Assembly: GCF_017745095.1 (NCBI RefSeq) | Contig: NZ_JAGHZZ010000001.1 | Location: 248,001-312,000, forward strand | Source: Sporocytophaga sp. | GTDB lineage: Bacteria > Bacteroidota > Bacteroidia > Cytophagales > Cytophagaceae | Length of the DNA: 64,000 nt | Direction: 5' to 3' | Shown here: one piece after another, positions 17,354 to 27,071 of the stretch | How the letters are laid out: the number at the start of each line of letters is the position of its first letter | Position numbering within the stretch: position 1 is the stretch's first letter | Program-made: the position numbers and the translations under genes | Notes under the pieces: generated by a model | Database searches by the model: none | The model's input: the letters and a program-made list of their open reading frames with translations, nothing else | Told to the model about the DNA's origin: nothing

Positions 17354-17962
17354 ATGGAAAAATTTGTAACTATTACTTCAAATATAACTCCTCTTGCTAT
17401 TGAGGATATCGATACAGACCAGATCATTCCGGCAAGATTTCTTAAAGCTACTACAAGAGAAGGCTTTGGAGAAAACCTTTTCAGAGACTGGAGATTCGAT
17501 GAACAGAATAATCCTAAGAAGGATTTTGTTCTGAATAATTCCGACTATGCTGGATCAAGAATTTTAGTAGCTGGCAAAAACTTTGGTTGCGGATCAAGCC
17601 GTGAGCACGCTGCGTGGGCGATTACAGATGCTGGGTTCAAAGTTGTGGTATCAAGCTTTTTTGCAGATATCTTTAAAAACAATGCATTGAACAATGGTCT
17701 TTTACCAGTTCAGGTTTCTCAGCAGTTTTTAAATACCGTTTTTGAAAAAGTACAAGCTGATAAAAACCTTAAACTTAATGTAGATCTTGAGAAACAAAAG
17801 ATTGAAATCGTTGGACACAACGTTTCTGAGTCTTTTGAAATCAACGACTACAAAAAGACTTGTCTAATCAATGGCTATGATGATATAGATTATCTTCTAA
17901 GCATTAAAGACAAAATCGAGGCTTACGAAAAAGGAAGTAAATACCTGAGTTTAGTAAAATAA
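17354..17962 (+). CDS. leuD: 3-isopropylmalate dehydratase small subunit
   Basis: Partner of LeuC that supplies the swivelling substrate-binding domain. At 202 residues it has normal length. Motifs are [15 protein letters not shown] at the start and [18 protein letters not shown], with the YLK-like loop residues. It begins 4 bp after the leuC stop, and a secreted beta-helix gene follows after only 3 bp. Confidence 0.97.
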   Translation: MEKFVTITSNITPLAIEDIDTDQIIPARFLKATTREGFGENLFRDWRFDEQNNPKKDFVLNNSDYAGSRILVAGKNFGCGSSREHAAWAITDAGFKVVVSSFFADIFKNNALNNGLLPVQVSQQFLNTVFEKVQADKNLKLNVDLEKQKIEIVGHNVSESFEINDYKKTCLINGYDDIDYLLSIKDKIEAYEKGSKYLSLVK

Positions 17963-17965
17963 GCA

Positions 17966-19321
17966 ATGAAGAAGTATTTACTTTTTGCACTGATTGTTTG
18001 TGCGGCTATTAAAGCTGGAGCTACTGATATCGGTGGAATATTGGGAAATATGACGCTGACAAAGGCGAATAGTCCATACCATATTACTAAAAATATTTTG
18101 ATTCCTTCAGGAGTAAAGGTTGTTATTGATCCTGGAGTTGAAGTACTAGTTGACCCAAATCTTTTTATTCAGGTAAACGGTACATTAAGAGCCATTGGTA
18201 CGATTGAGGATTCAATTTATTTTAAAATATCACAGAATGCACCCTATTGGAATGGTATAAAATTTTCTGGAACTTCAGAAAGTTATGATCCCAAAAGCGG
18301 TGAAGGTTCAGTTATTTCATTTGCTTCATTTAAGATTGGAGAATTTTGGCTTCATTCCGACGATATTGCTGCTATTGACATTGTAGATTGTAGCCCTAAA
18401 ATTTCAAATAATACCATAGCAGGTGGTGCTGTTGGAATAAAAATTAACGCGTTATCCCTATATTCAACTATTTCTAATAACCGTATTTACGGTGGATTTA
18501 TAGGTATTGGAGTGGAAGGGAACGTTACTATAGTTGAAAATGAAATATTTGCAATATTTCATGCGCCTATTAGTATTTCAGTCGGAGATGTTTATGTTGT
18601 AAATAATGAAATTCATAATAGTGGATATGGGATTGTATTGAATGACGAATATTACCCCTCTTCTTTTAATATTATTGGTAATTTCTTTCATGACAATTAT
18701 AATGCATCGGTATATGGTGATACCAAAAACATTGCAATAAATTGTAATACGTTTAAAGACAATAATGGTCCAAACATCAGTTTAGGATGCACATATATAC
18801 CGAAAAGCATAAAAGGAAATAATTTTCTTAATTATACAAAGGCCAATGTAGCAATTGGAGATGCTTTTAATTGTTATATTACCCTCCCTGAGGGAACGTT
18901 CTTCCTTCCTTTAGAAATTGAAAATAATTATTGGAATGGTCTTTCAGAAAATGAAATTGAAAAGTCAATTTTGGATTTTGAAGATGATTTCAGTAAAAAA
19001 ATTAAAGTAGTAGTAGTTTCAACCAGCAGTGATTCTTTATTGTATGATTCAGCTTATTGTTTCGCTGGGACTGTAACTTCTGTGATGCAGCCAAATGATA
19101 AAATTACAAATTCAATTAATGTCTTCCCGAACCCAAGCGTCGGAGGTGTGCTCACATTTACTACAGATGATTGCACAATCGAAGAAATTACCCTGGTAAA
19201 TGCACTTAATCAGCAAGAAGTGACCAAAGGCACCAAAGTAGAAAGCACTTTTAAAGGTCTGGTAACAGCTATTGTAAAAACGAATAAAGGTATTTTTAAT
19301 AAGAAAATAATTATTTATTAA
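17966..19321 (+). CDS. Secreted parallel beta-helix protein with T9SS signal, inside the leu operon
   Basis: A 451-residue protein with signal peptide (LLFALIVCAAIKAGA), then a right-handed beta-helix of NosD/pectate-lyase type. Repeated Asn-rich turns (ISNNTIAGGAVGIKI, ISNNRIYGGFIGIGV, IVENEIFAIFHAPI, VVNNEIHNSGYGIVL) are spaced about 22-24 residues apart. The C-terminus is a T9SS type A domain (VFPNPSVGG near residue 389, ending GIFNKKIIIY). No catalytic residues could be assigned. The gene is 3 bp after leuD and 4 bp before leuB, so it must be transcribed with them, although a surface protein has no obvious role in leucine synthesis. Its codon use looks more AT-rich than its neighbours (many ATA, AAT and TTT codons), which suggests insertion into a pre-existing operon. 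Confidence 0.85.
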   Translation: MKKYLLFALIVCAAIKAGATDIGGILGNMTLTKANSPYHITKNILIPSGVKVVIDPGVEVLVDPNLFIQVNGTLRAIGTIEDSIYFKISQNAPYWNGIKFSGTSESYDPKSGEGSVISFASFKIGEFWLHSDDIAAIDIVDCSPKISNNTIAGGAVGIKINALSLYSTISNNRIYGGFIGIGVEGNVTIVENEIFAIFHAPISISVGDVYVVNNEIHNSGYGIVLNDEYYPSSFNIIGNFFHDNYNASVYGDTKNIAINCNTFKDNNGPNISLGCTYIPKSIKGNNFLNYTKANVAIGDAFNCYITLPEGTFFLPLEIENNYWNGLSENEIEKSILDFEDDFSKKIKVVVVSTSSDSLLYDSAYCFAGTVTSVMQPNDKITNSINVFPNPSVGGVLTFTTDDCTIEEITLVNALNQQEVTKGTKVESTFKGLVTAIVKTNKGIFNKKIIIY

Positions 19322-19325
19322 TTAA

Positions 19326-20411
19326 ATGAAAAAGAACATTGCAGTCCTTAAAGGAGATGGTATTGGTCCGGAAGTAACGGATCAGGCTCTAAAAGCACTT
19401 AAAGCCATTGAAGAAGTGTATGGCCACGAATTTACTTATACTGAAGCTTTAATTGGTGCTATTGCAATTGATGTTACTGGAAATCCATTTCCTGAAGAGA
19501 CATTCAAAACTTGCCAGGCTTCTGATGCAATTCTTTTTGGTGCTATCGGTCATCCTAAGTATGACAATGATCCGAACGCTCCTGTAAGGCCGGAGCAAGG
19601 ACTTCTTGCTATGAGAAAAAGCCTTGGTTTGTTCGCTAATATTAGACCAATTAACACATATAAAATTTTGGCAAACTCTTCTCCTCTTAGAGCTGACCTT
19701 GTTGATGGAGTTGATTTTGTTGTTTTCAGAGAGCTTACAGGCGGTATCTATTTCGGACAAAAGGGAAGAAGCGAAGACAGAAATATTGCATTTGATAATT
19801 GCTCTTATTCAAAAGAAGAAATTACAAGAATAAGCAAACTTGCTTTTGAAGCTGCTCAGAAGAGAAATAAGAGAGTGACGCTAGTTGACAAAGCCAATGT
19901 ACTTGCAACTTCAAGACTTTGGAGAGAAGTTGTGAAAGAGTTTGCTAAAAACTATCCCGATGTAACGCTTGATTTCATGTTTGTTGACAATGCAGCAATG
20001 AAGATCATTCAGAATCCTAAATTCTTTGATGTAGTGTTAACAGAGAACATGTTCGGTGATATCCTTACAGATGAGGCTTCTGTTATCACAGGTTCTCTTG
20101 GTATGCTGCCTTCTGCTTCAGTTGGTAGCAAAACTGCCCTTTATGAGCCAATCCATGGATCTTATCCCGAAGCTGCTGGTAAAAACATTGCTAATCCTAA
20201 CGGTGCAATTCTTTCTGCTGCAATGTTATTGGAAACTTCTTTTGGCTTAAGCGAGGAAGCTTCTCTAATCAGAAAGGCAGTTGAAGAGTGCTTGAATCAG
20301 GGTATCGTTACTTCTGATATCCAGAAAGACTCCAAGTATACAACTACCCAGATCGGTGACAAAGTTGCTGAGCTAATCAAAACAAAAAAGAAAGAATTGC
20401 TTGCAGTCTAA
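19326..20411 (+). CDS. leuB: 3-isopropylmalate dehydrogenase
   Basis: Oxidatively decarboxylates 3-isopropylmalate with NAD to 4-methyl-2-oxopentanoate, the direct precursor of leucine. 361 residues. Motifs are [33 protein letters not shown] (substrate loop with Tyr), [39 protein letters not shown] and [18 protein letters not shown] (NAD site). It lies 4 bp after the beta-helix gene and 41 bp before ilvD. Confidence 0.98.
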   Translation: MKKNIAVLKGDGIGPEVTDQALKALKAIEEVYGHEFTYTEALIGAIAIDVTGNPFPEETFKTCQASDAILFGAIGHPKYDNDPNAPVRPEQGLLAMRKSLGLFANIRPINTYKILANSSPLRADLVDGVDFVVFRELTGGIYFGQKGRSEDRNIAFDNCSYSKEEITRISKLAFEAAQKRNKRVTLVDKANVLATSRLWREVVKEFAKNYPDVTLDFMFVDNAAMKIIQNPKFFDVVLTENMFGDILTDEASVITGSLGMLPSASVGSKTALYEPIHGSYPEAAGKNIANPNGAILSAAMLLETSFGLSEEASLIRKAVEECLNQGIVTSDIQKDSKYTTTQIGDKVAELIKTKKKELLAV

Positions 20412-20452
20412 GCAGTGGGAAAAACAATATTTACATTACAGGAAATTATTCA

Positions 20453-22135
20453 ATGGAAAAAATAAATAAAACTAGCTCCAGATTAACTCAGGACCAGACT
20501 CAGCCTGCTTCTCAGGCGATGATGTATGGTGCAGGATTTACAGAAGAAGATATGAGTAAAGCTCAGGTGGGGATTGCGAGTACAGGTTACGAAGGTAATA
20601 CTTGCAATATGCACTTGAATACTTTAGCGGGATGGGTTAAAGAAGGCGTTACCAAAGCTGGTTTAAAGCCGCTTCAATTCAATACAATAGGAGTGAGTGA
20701 CGGTATGTCCATGGGTACGCCAGGGATGAGATATTCTCTTATTTCAAGAGATGTGATTGCTGACAGTATAGAAGCTATTGCAGGAGCTCATTACTATGAC
20801 TCATTGGTTACTATCATGGGTTGTGATAAAAACATGCCAGGTGCTCTTATTGCCATGGCTCGTCTGAACAGACCTTCATTGATGGTATACGGTGGTACGA
20901 TCAAAGCGGGAAACTGGAAAGGTGAAAAATTAAATATCGTTTCTGCTTTTGAAGCTTTAGGTAAAAAATTCGCAGGAACAATTACTGAAGAGGATTTCAA
21001 AGGAGTTATTCAGAATGCTTGCCCAGGTGCCGGTGCATGTGGTGGTATGTATACAGCCAATACAATGGCTTCAGCAATTGAAGCATTGGGAATGTCATTA
21101 CCATACAGCTCTTCAGCACCCGCATTAAGCGATAAGAAGAAGCAAGAATGTTTTAATGTTGGAGAGGCGATCAAAAACCTTCTTATTAAAGATATTAAGC
21201 CAAAAGATATCATTACATATGAGTCTATCACCAATGCGGTGAGAGTTGCAATGATACTCGGTGGTTCTACAAACCTGATCCTTCACTTCCTTGCTATTGC
21301 AAAGGCTGCTGATGTGAAGTTTAATCTGAAAGATTTCCAGGCTTTGTCTGATAAAACTCCAATGCTTGCAGATTTCAAGCCAAGCGGTAAATATATGATG
21401 GAGGATATGGACAATATAGGTGGCCTTCCTTCTGTCATGAAAATGATGTTGAAAGAAGGTCTTCTTCATGGTGATTGCTTGACGATTACAGGAAAGACTG
21501 TAAAGGAAAATCTTGAAACATTCCCTGACCTTTCTAAAGATCAGACTATCATCTATCCATTGAGCAATCCGATTAAAGCAACAGGTCACCTTCAGGTACT
21601 TTACGGAAACATTGCGCCGGACGGATCAGTAGCTAAAATTACTGGTAAAGAAGGGGAGCGTTTCGAAGGAACTGCTAAGGTTTATGATTCGGAAGAAGAT
21701 ATGAACCTTGGAATTGAGAAGGGCGAAGTAAAAGCAGGAAATGTTGTTGTAATTCGTTACGTTGGTCCTAAAGGTGCTCCGGGAATGCCTGAAATGCTTA
21801 AGGGAACATCACTTATCATAGGACAAGGCCTTGGTAATTCAGTTGCCTTAATTACTGATGGAAGATTCTCAGGAGGTACCCATGGTTTTGTAGTGGGTCA
21901 TATTACTCCTGAAGCTCAGGAAGGTGGTCCTATCGGTCTTGTGAGAGATGGTGATAAAATTATCATCGATTCAGTCAACAATACAATAGATGTTTTAGTT
22001 TCCGAAGAGGAGCTTCAGAAAAGAAAAAGCGCCTGGGTTAAACCAGCATATAAAGCAAACAAAGGTCTGTTATACAAATATCTGAAAACGGTTTCTTCCG
22101 CTTCAGAGGGCTGCGTAACAGATGAAATTAAATAG
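20453..22135 (+). CDS. ilvD: Dihydroxy-acid dehydratase
   Basis: Dehydrates dihydroxyisovalerate and dihydroxymethylvalerate to the keto acid precursors of valine, leucine and isoleucine, using an Fe-S cluster. 560 residues. Cluster-ligand cysteines are in [27 protein letters not shown] and [16 protein letters not shown]. The C-terminal domain shows [36 protein letters not shown] in adjoining blocks. It is co-directional with leuB and separated from ilvB by only 20 bp. Confidence 0.98.
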   Translation: MEKINKTSSRLTQDQTQPASQAMMYGAGFTEEDMSKAQVGIASTGYEGNTCNMHLNTLAGWVKEGVTKAGLKPLQFNTIGVSDGMSMGTPGMRYSLISRDVIADSIEAIAGAHYYDSLVTIMGCDKNMPGALIAMARLNRPSLMVYGGTIKAGNWKGEKLNIVSAFEALGKKFAGTITEEDFKGVIQNACPGAGACGGMYTANTMASAIEALGMSLPYSSSAPALSDKKKQECFNVGEAIKNLLIKDIKPKDIITYESITNAVRVAMILGGSTNLILHFLAIAKAADVKFNLKDFQALSDKTPMLADFKPSGKYMMEDMDNIGGLPSVMKMMLKEGLLHGDCLTITGKTVKENLETFPDLSKDQTIIYPLSNPIKATGHLQVLYGNIAPDGSVAKITGKEGERFEGTAKVYDSEEDMNLGIEKGEVKAGNVVVIRYVGPKGAPGMPEMLKGTSLIIGQGLGNSVALITDGRFSGGTHGFVVGHITPEAQEGGPIGLVRDGDKIIIDSVNNTIDVLVSEEELQKRKSAWVKPAYKANKGLLYKYLKTVSSASEGCVTDEIK

Positions 22136-22155
22136 AGACAGTCAACCCGCAATTT

Positions 22156-23877
22156 ATGAAGACCAGAATTAAATTAAGAGGTGCCGAATACATTGTAAAA
22201 CTAATCGAGCTTTTAGGAGCAGAAGATTTGTTTGCATATCCAGGTGGAGCAATTCTTCCTATATATGATGCATTAGCATTCAGCAAGCTAAACAGTGTTC
22301 TTGTTCGTCACGAGCAGGGAGCTTCTTTTGCAGCGAATGGCTATGCTAGAGTAGCAGGCAAACCGGGTTTTTGCCTGGCGACTTCAGGCCCAGGAGCAAC
22401 AAACCTTGTTACTGGTATTGCTGATGCATACGCTGATTCAGTTCCAATGATTGCGATTACCGGTCAGGTAGCGCTTCATCTTGTAGGAACAGATGCATTC
22501 CAGGAAACTGATATTACAGGTATCTGTATTCCAATTACAAAAAAGACATACCTGATTACGAAGCTGGAAGATGCGGCTTCTATTTTTCAGGAAGCATACA
22601 AAATATGTATTGAAGGCCGTCCGGGTCCTGTGCTTATCGATATTCCAAGAAGTGTTCAGGGTAACTTTATTGATCTTGACGAAGATTGGGAACAGCATTT
22701 TCAAAAACCTCAGCCTCCGAAAAAATGTTTGACAACAAATGAAGACATTCATAAGGCAGCTACATTGATCAAAAATGCAAAGAAACCTCTTGTAATTGCT
22801 GGACATGGTGTGTTGTTGGCTAAAGCATGGGATGAACTAAGAGAGTTTGTTCATAGAGAAAATATTCCAGTGATTTCTACAATCCTTGGGACTGGTGCTA
22901 TGGAATACAATGATCCATTGTTCTTTCAATGGTTGGGAATGCATGGAATGAAATATGCTAACCTGGCAGTTCAGGAATCAGACCTTATCATAGCTCTAGG
23001 GATCCGTTTTGATGACAGGATTACAGGAACGCTTGCAACATTTGCTCCTAAAGCAAAAATCATTCACTGCGATATTGATAGAAGCGAGCATGGCAAAAAT
23101 GTTAAAACCGATGTATTCCTTCATGGAGATTTGAAATTGGTTTTACCACAACTGCCGGATACAAGAGATTCTGGAAACAGCAAGGCGCGTGCTGAATGGT
23201 TGATGAATCTTAATGATTCACGTGAAGAATTCCCGATTCTTCTACCAGATTATACTGATTTTAATGAAGTAACTGCGATAAAGGTGCTTGAAGAGATGAT
23301 GGCTCCTGATGCAATTGTAACAACAGATGTTGGTCAGCATCAGATGTGGGCTGCTCAATACATTGTAAGAATGCAGCCTAATCACTTCCTTACTTCAGGC
23401 GGTTTAGGATCTATGGGCTTTGGCTTACCAGCTGCCATGGGAGCTCAGGCTGCTGCGCCAGATAAAGATGTTTGGTGCATCACAGGTGACGGTTCTTTCC
23501 AGATGAATATTCAGGAACTAATGACATGTGTACAGGAGAAATGGCCTATAAAAATATTGTTGCTGGATAATTCATATCTTGGAATGGTGCGACAGTGGCA
23601 GGAGCAGTTCTATGCAAAGAACTATTCAGGCGTGGAGCTCATGAATCCGGACTTTGTATTATTGGCAAAAGCTTTTGGATTGGAATCAGTAAGTGTTGAA
23701 ACTGTTGATCAGCTTAAAGCTGCAGTAAATAAAGCACACAATCTGGATAAGCCGTTCTTAATACATGCTAAAGTTAAGAAAGAAGAGAATGTCCTTCCAA
23801 TGGTTGCACCGGGAACAAGCTTGTCGGATACGATTTATTATCCGGTTCACCCAGTGAAAGAAAAAGTAACTAAATAA
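22156..23877 (+). CDS. ilvB: Acetolactate synthase large (catalytic) subunit
   Basis: A thiamine-diphosphate enzyme that condenses two pyruvates to acetolactate, or pyruvate and 2-oxobutyrate to acetohydroxybutyrate. 573 residues. Features are FAYPGGAILPIYDAL, VRHEQGASFAANGYARV (catalytic Glu), GPGATNLVTGIADAY, the FAD-type middle domain (IALGIRFDDRITG) and WCITGDGSFQMNIQEL (ThDP/Mg site). The usual next genes, the regulatory subunit (ilvN/H) and ilvC, are absent here: a strong terminator follows 18 bp later. They must lie elsewhere in the genome. Confidence 0.97.
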   Translation: MKTRIKLRGAEYIVKLIELLGAEDLFAYPGGAILPIYDALAFSKLNSVLVRHEQGASFAANGYARVAGKPGFCLATSGPGATNLVTGIADAYADSVPMIAITGQVALHLVGTDAFQETDITGICIPITKKTYLITKLEDAASIFQEAYKICIEGRPGPVLIDIPRSVQGNFIDLDEDWEQHFQKPQPPKKCLTTNEDIHKAATLIKNAKKPLVIAGHGVLLAKAWDELREFVHRENIPVISTILGTGAMEYNDPLFFQWLGMHGMKYANLAVQESDLIIALGIRFDDRITGTLATFAPKAKIIHCDIDRSEHGKNVKTDVFLHGDLKLVLPQLPDTRDSGNSKARAEWLMNLNDSREEFPILLPDYTDFNEVTAIKVLEEMMAPDAIVTTDVGQHQMWAAQYIVRMQPNHFLTSGGLGSMGFGLPAAMGAQAAAPDKDVWCITGDGSFQMNIQELMTCVQEKWPIKILLLDNSYLGMVRQWQEQFYAKNYSGVELMNPDFVLLAKAFGLESVSVETVDQLKAAVNKAHNLDKPFLIHAKVKKEENVLPMVAPGTSLSDTIYYPVHPVKEKVTK

Positions 23878-23895
23878 AGTAGTTTGCAATACAGT

Positions 23896-23926
23896 AAAAA
23901 CCGGATTATTTCCGGTTTTTTTGTTT
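23896..23926 (+). terminator. Terminator of the leu-ilv operon
   Basis: AAAAACCGGA (23896-23905) is exactly complementary to 23911-23920 with a 5-nt loop, and T residues continue to about 23926. Confidence 0.92.
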
Positions 23927-23955
23927 AATGGTAAGCTTGAAATGCATGTTAATGT

Positions 23956-24624
23956 ATGAGAAATAAAGCATTATTGTTTTTGGCGGTACTTATAGCTCTT
24001 TCCATTTTTAGTTATGTTTCAAATGCAAGAGGGGAGCTTTACAACAGAATTAATAAGAAGATACAAAAGGGTCAATTTATAGAAGGTGACATTATTTTTC
24101 AAAGTATGGATTCTGATCAATGCAAGGCCGTGAAACTTGCAACACATTCTAAATTCAGTCATGTCGGAATCATTACTTTGGACAAAGGAAAAGCTTTTGT
24201 CTTGGAAGCTGTTGAACCTGTATGTATAACTCCGTTAAAGGAATGGATAGAAAGAGGTAATAACGCCTTTTATACTGTAATGAGGTTAAAAGAACGTGAT
24301 AAATATCTTATTACAGAGAAAGTTTACATAGCAAAGAAACTTGGTAAAGAAATGGTGGGAAAGCATTATGATATCTATTTTGGCTGGTCTGATGATCAGT
24401 TATACTGTTCGGAATTGGTATGGAAAATATACCAAAGGGCGTTTGGATTGGAACTTTGTCCACTGAAGAAGATGAAGGATTTTGATTTAAGCTCTCCGGA
24501 AGTGAAGGCTATAATGGAACAAAGATATGGTAAAAATCCGCCTCTGGAGGAGCAAGTTGTTTCACCTTCTGATTTGGCAGAGTCCAAATTACTGTACGTT
24601 GTAGAGAAAAATAATCTGAAATAA
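23956..24624 (+). CDS. YiiX-like permuted papain-fold protein
   Basis: A 222-residue protein with an N-terminal hydrophobic segment (ALLFLAVLIALSIFSYV), probably a signal peptide or anchor. The rest matches YiiX-type permuted NlpC/P60 enzymes: the motif GDIIFQS, then the His of KFSHVGII, an acidic partner region, and a later DQLYCSELVWKIY carrying the presumed nucleophile Cys. In this permuted fold the His precedes the Cys, as seen here. Substrates are uncertain; relatives cleave amide or lipid-linked bonds. It follows the leu-ilv terminator and so has its own promoter. Confidence 0.85.
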   Translation: MRNKALLFLAVLIALSIFSYVSNARGELYNRINKKIQKGQFIEGDIIFQSMDSDQCKAVKLATHSKFSHVGIITLDKGKAFVLEAVEPVCITPLKEWIERGNNAFYTVMRLKERDKYLITEKVYIAKKLGKEMVGKHYDIYFGWSDDQLYCSELVWKIYQRAFGLELCPLKKMKDFDLSSPEVKAIMEQRYGKNPPLEEQVVSPSDLAESKLLYVVEKNNLK

Positions 24625-24656
24625 ACAATAAATAAATTTTTACAGTTCTTTTATTG

Positions 24657-24721
24657 AAGACTGACTGAAAGCTTATAGATTCAGAGAGAGAGAGGGAGCA
24701 GATTTTTTTTCAGTCAGTCTT
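24657..24721. terminator. Perfect 14-bp inverted repeat with a GA-rich loop
   Basis: 24657-24670 is exactly complementary to 24708-24721. The 37-nt loop contains GAGAGAGAGAGGG and then a T8 tract. It lies between convergent genes and probably terminates both. Confidence 0.65.
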
Positions 24722-24743
24722 TCCATTTATTTTCTTTAATAAA

Positions 24744-25193
24744 CTAAGTTCTTATTTTAACTTGTATTAAGTCTTTAAGCGGCTCTGGTAGCTCAGCTGC
24801 AATATCTTCATATTCTCCTTCAGAAACATATTTGCCTAAACAATCAAGAACAGTTCTCACTATTTCTTCTGTAGAAATGTCCCAATCAAACCTGCTTTCT
24901 CCATATGCTCTTTGTTCTTCCTCAACCGCCCTGGTAAAATCTTCAATGCTTTTATGTCTTCTTGGTTTCTCTCTGTATTTCCAGTTCTCCACATAAACAG
25001 CTTTTAAAAACATTGGCAATTGAGAAAGTACATTAAGCGATTCCGGAATTGCGATGCTGTCTCTTAAAGTATGTAAAACAGCTCTGATTATTATACTGGC
25101 CTGCGTTCTTCTGTCAGGGTAATTGAACCGCATACACAGTTCTTTTATAAAAGCGTTCCCATCAGAAGCAAATTTATCAAAATGAATAGACAT
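24744..25193 (-). CDS. DUF2267 domain protein
   Basis: A 149-residue soluble helical protein. The segment VLHTLRDSIAIPESLNVLSQLPMFLKAVYVENW is characteristic of DUF2267, where a Leu-Pro dipeptide ends the third helix and an aromatic (W/Y) region follows. The second half (SIEDFTRAVEEE, EIVRTVLDCLGKYV) repeats the same helical pattern. Function is unknown; family members often appear beside stress or envelope genes. The gene is divergent from glpD. Confidence 0.8.
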   Translation of the reverse strand: MSIHFDKFASDGNAFIKELCMRFNYPDRRTQASIIIRAVLHTLRDSIAIPESLNVLSQLPMFLKAVYVENWKYREKPRRHKSIEDFTRAVEEEQRAYGESRFDWDISTEEIVRTVLDCLGKYVSEGEYEDIAAELPEPLKDLIQVKIRT

Positions 25194-25339
25194 ATTACCT
25201 CCCCTTTATTTGAGAACATCATAAGAATATATTCGTTCCCTCGGATGAGTTGTCTTTATAATAACCTAATGGTTCAAATCCCGTTGAAAAATTAGTTTTT
25301 AAGTATTTATATTATAACCAGCAAATTAGTTAATGCTTT

Positions 25340-26980
25340 ATGATAAGTTTCAGTAATAAAAACAGGAATCTGTTCAGAGATCGTTTGGTGAATGAAAAGT
25401 TTGATCTTCTGATCATTGGTGGCGGAGTTACAGGTGCTGGAATTCTTTTAGATGCTCAGACACGTGGATTGAAGGCGGCATTAATTGAAATGCAGGATTT
25501 TGCACAAGGAACTTCCAGCCGTTCTACAAAGCTTATCCATGGCGGTCTGAGATATCTCAAGCAATTTGAGTTTGCCCTAGTTGCTGAAGTCGGCAAAGAA
25601 AGGGCAATTGTTCATAAAAATGCACCTCACCTGACGATTGCAGAGAAAATGTTGTTACCTCTGACTGAGAAGGGAAGTATAGGTAAGCTTGGAGCTCGAT
25701 TCGGACTTTGGCTTTATGATTTTCTAGCAGGTGTAAAAAAAGGGGAACGTCGGATAATGCTGTCAGCCGAGGAGGTTCTGAAAAGAGAACCTTTGCTTGA
25801 TAAAACCAAAACTATTGGGGGGGCTTTATATTATGAATACAGGACGGATGATGCTCGACTTACTTTTGAAATAATTAAGGAAGCTGTGCTCAGGGACGGT
25901 CTTGCTCTTAACTACCTTAAGGCAGAAGAAATGTTGTTTAATGGTGAAAGAAAGATCGTTGGAGTGAAAGCTAAAGATCTGATCACTGGAGATATATGTT
26001 TTATTAATGCTGATTATGTAATTAATGCCACAGGCCCTTGGGTGGATGAAACAGACGCTTTGGACCAATCTTCAAAGAAATCAAAAATCATTCATACAAA
26101 AGGAGTTCACATTGTGATTGATCATAAAAAACTTCCATTAGGTCAGTCTGTATATTTTGATGTGCCGGATGGAAGAATGGTTTTCGCAATACCGAGAGAA
26201 GGCAAAACCTATATTGGTACTACTGATACTTTTTATACCGGAGACATTGTTGATCCTGAAATATCTCTTGAGGATCGAGAGTATCTGATTAATGCTACAA
26301 ATCAGATTTTTCCGAATTCAGATTTGAAGCTTAGCGATATAGAATCTGGATGGGCAGGACTTCGGCCATTGGTGAGGGAGGAAGGAAAGTCTCCATCAGC
26401 TATCAGCAGGAAAGATGAAGTGTTTGAGTATGAAAGCGGGCTCATTACTATAGCCGGAGGAAAATTGACCGGTTATCGAAAGATGGCTGAAAAAGTGATA
26501 GACATCATTCGGAAAAGGATTAAGGTGAAAATTGGTCAAGACATTGGTTATTGTCAAACTGCTGCAATACAGCTCGCTGGAGGCAAATTTTCTGAAAGTT
26601 TGGAAAAGGTGCTTGCCAACTATGTTAAAGATGGGGAGAGAGTAGGGCTTTCGGCGAAAGAAACAGAAAAGGTCTTTTACCGATTTGGATCAAACACAGA
26701 AAAAGTCTTGAAATATGCTCAAGAAGAGGCTTTAGAAGGTATTTCTTTATATTGGAGTATTCAACTTCAGTATTGTCTTGAAGAAGAAATGATCGCAGGA
26801 GCAGAAGATTTTTTCGTCAGAAGGACTGGGGCACTTTACTTTGACATAGATGAGGTAAGAAAGTACAAAGAAGCTGTAGTAAATCACATGTCCAACTACT
26901 TTCAATGGCCGGAAAATGTAAGGTCATCTAACCTAAAATCAATTGATAATCTGCTGTTTAATTTTCAAGGTGGCAAATAA
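25340..26980 (+). CDS. glpD: Aerobic glycerol-3-phosphate dehydrogenase/oxidase
   Basis: An FAD enzyme oxidising sn-glycerol 3-phosphate to dihydroxyacetone phosphate, feeding electrons to quinone at the membrane. 546 residues. The FAD dinucleotide fold is LLIIGGGVTGAGILLDAQ (residues 24-41). Substrate and flavin residues are in GTSSRSTKLIHGGLRYLKQF. The central INATGPWVDETD and later FAIPREGKTYIGTTDT and WAGLRPLVRE are family signatures. glpK and glpF are not adjacent. A glycerophosphodiesterase at 59734 could supply the substrate. Confidence 0.95.
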   Translation: MISFSNKNRNLFRDRLVNEKFDLLIIGGGVTGAGILLDAQTRGLKAALIEMQDFAQGTSSRSTKLIHGGLRYLKQFEFALVAEVGKERAIVHKNAPHLTIAEKMLLPLTEKGSIGKLGARFGLWLYDFLAGVKKGERRIMLSAEEVLKREPLLDKTKTIGGALYYEYRTDDARLTFEIIKEAVLRDGLALNYLKAEEMLFNGERKIVGVKAKDLITGDICFINADYVINATGPWVDETDALDQSSKKSKIIHTKGVHIVIDHKKLPLGQSVYFDVPDGRMVFAIPREGKTYIGTTDTFYTGDIVDPEISLEDREYLINATNQIFPNSDLKLSDIESGWAGLRPLVREEGKSPSAISRKDEVFEYESGLITIAGGKLTGYRKMAEKVIDIIRKRIKVKIGQDIGYCQTAAIQLAGGKFSESLEKVLANYVKDGERVGLSAKETEKVFYRFGSNTEKVLKYAQEEALEGISLYWSIQLQYCLEEEMIAGAEDFFVRRTGALYFDIDEVRKYKEAVVNHMSNYFQWPENVRSSNLKSIDNLLFNFQGGK

Positions 26981-27045
26981 ATTTTAAATTTTTGTGAAGA
27001 AAAGTATTCCTCAGATTTTATTTTCCGCAAACGCAGCAAAATGTT

Positions 27046-27053
27046 AATTTTGC
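27046..27053 (+). promoter_or_regulatory. Candidate -7 element of kup
   Basis: TAATTTTG matches TAnnTTTG exactly. A start near 27060 would leave a leader of only about 12 nt before the ATG. No good TTG is seen at -33. Confidence 0.4.
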
Positions 27054-27071
27054 CCCAATTATTTATTTCTT

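Noticed and set aside
25266-25290. GGTTCAAATCCC looks like a tRNA T-arm
   Set aside because: The T-stem pairs only with an 8-nt loop and mismatches, and no D-arm, anticodon arm or acceptor stem is present upstream.
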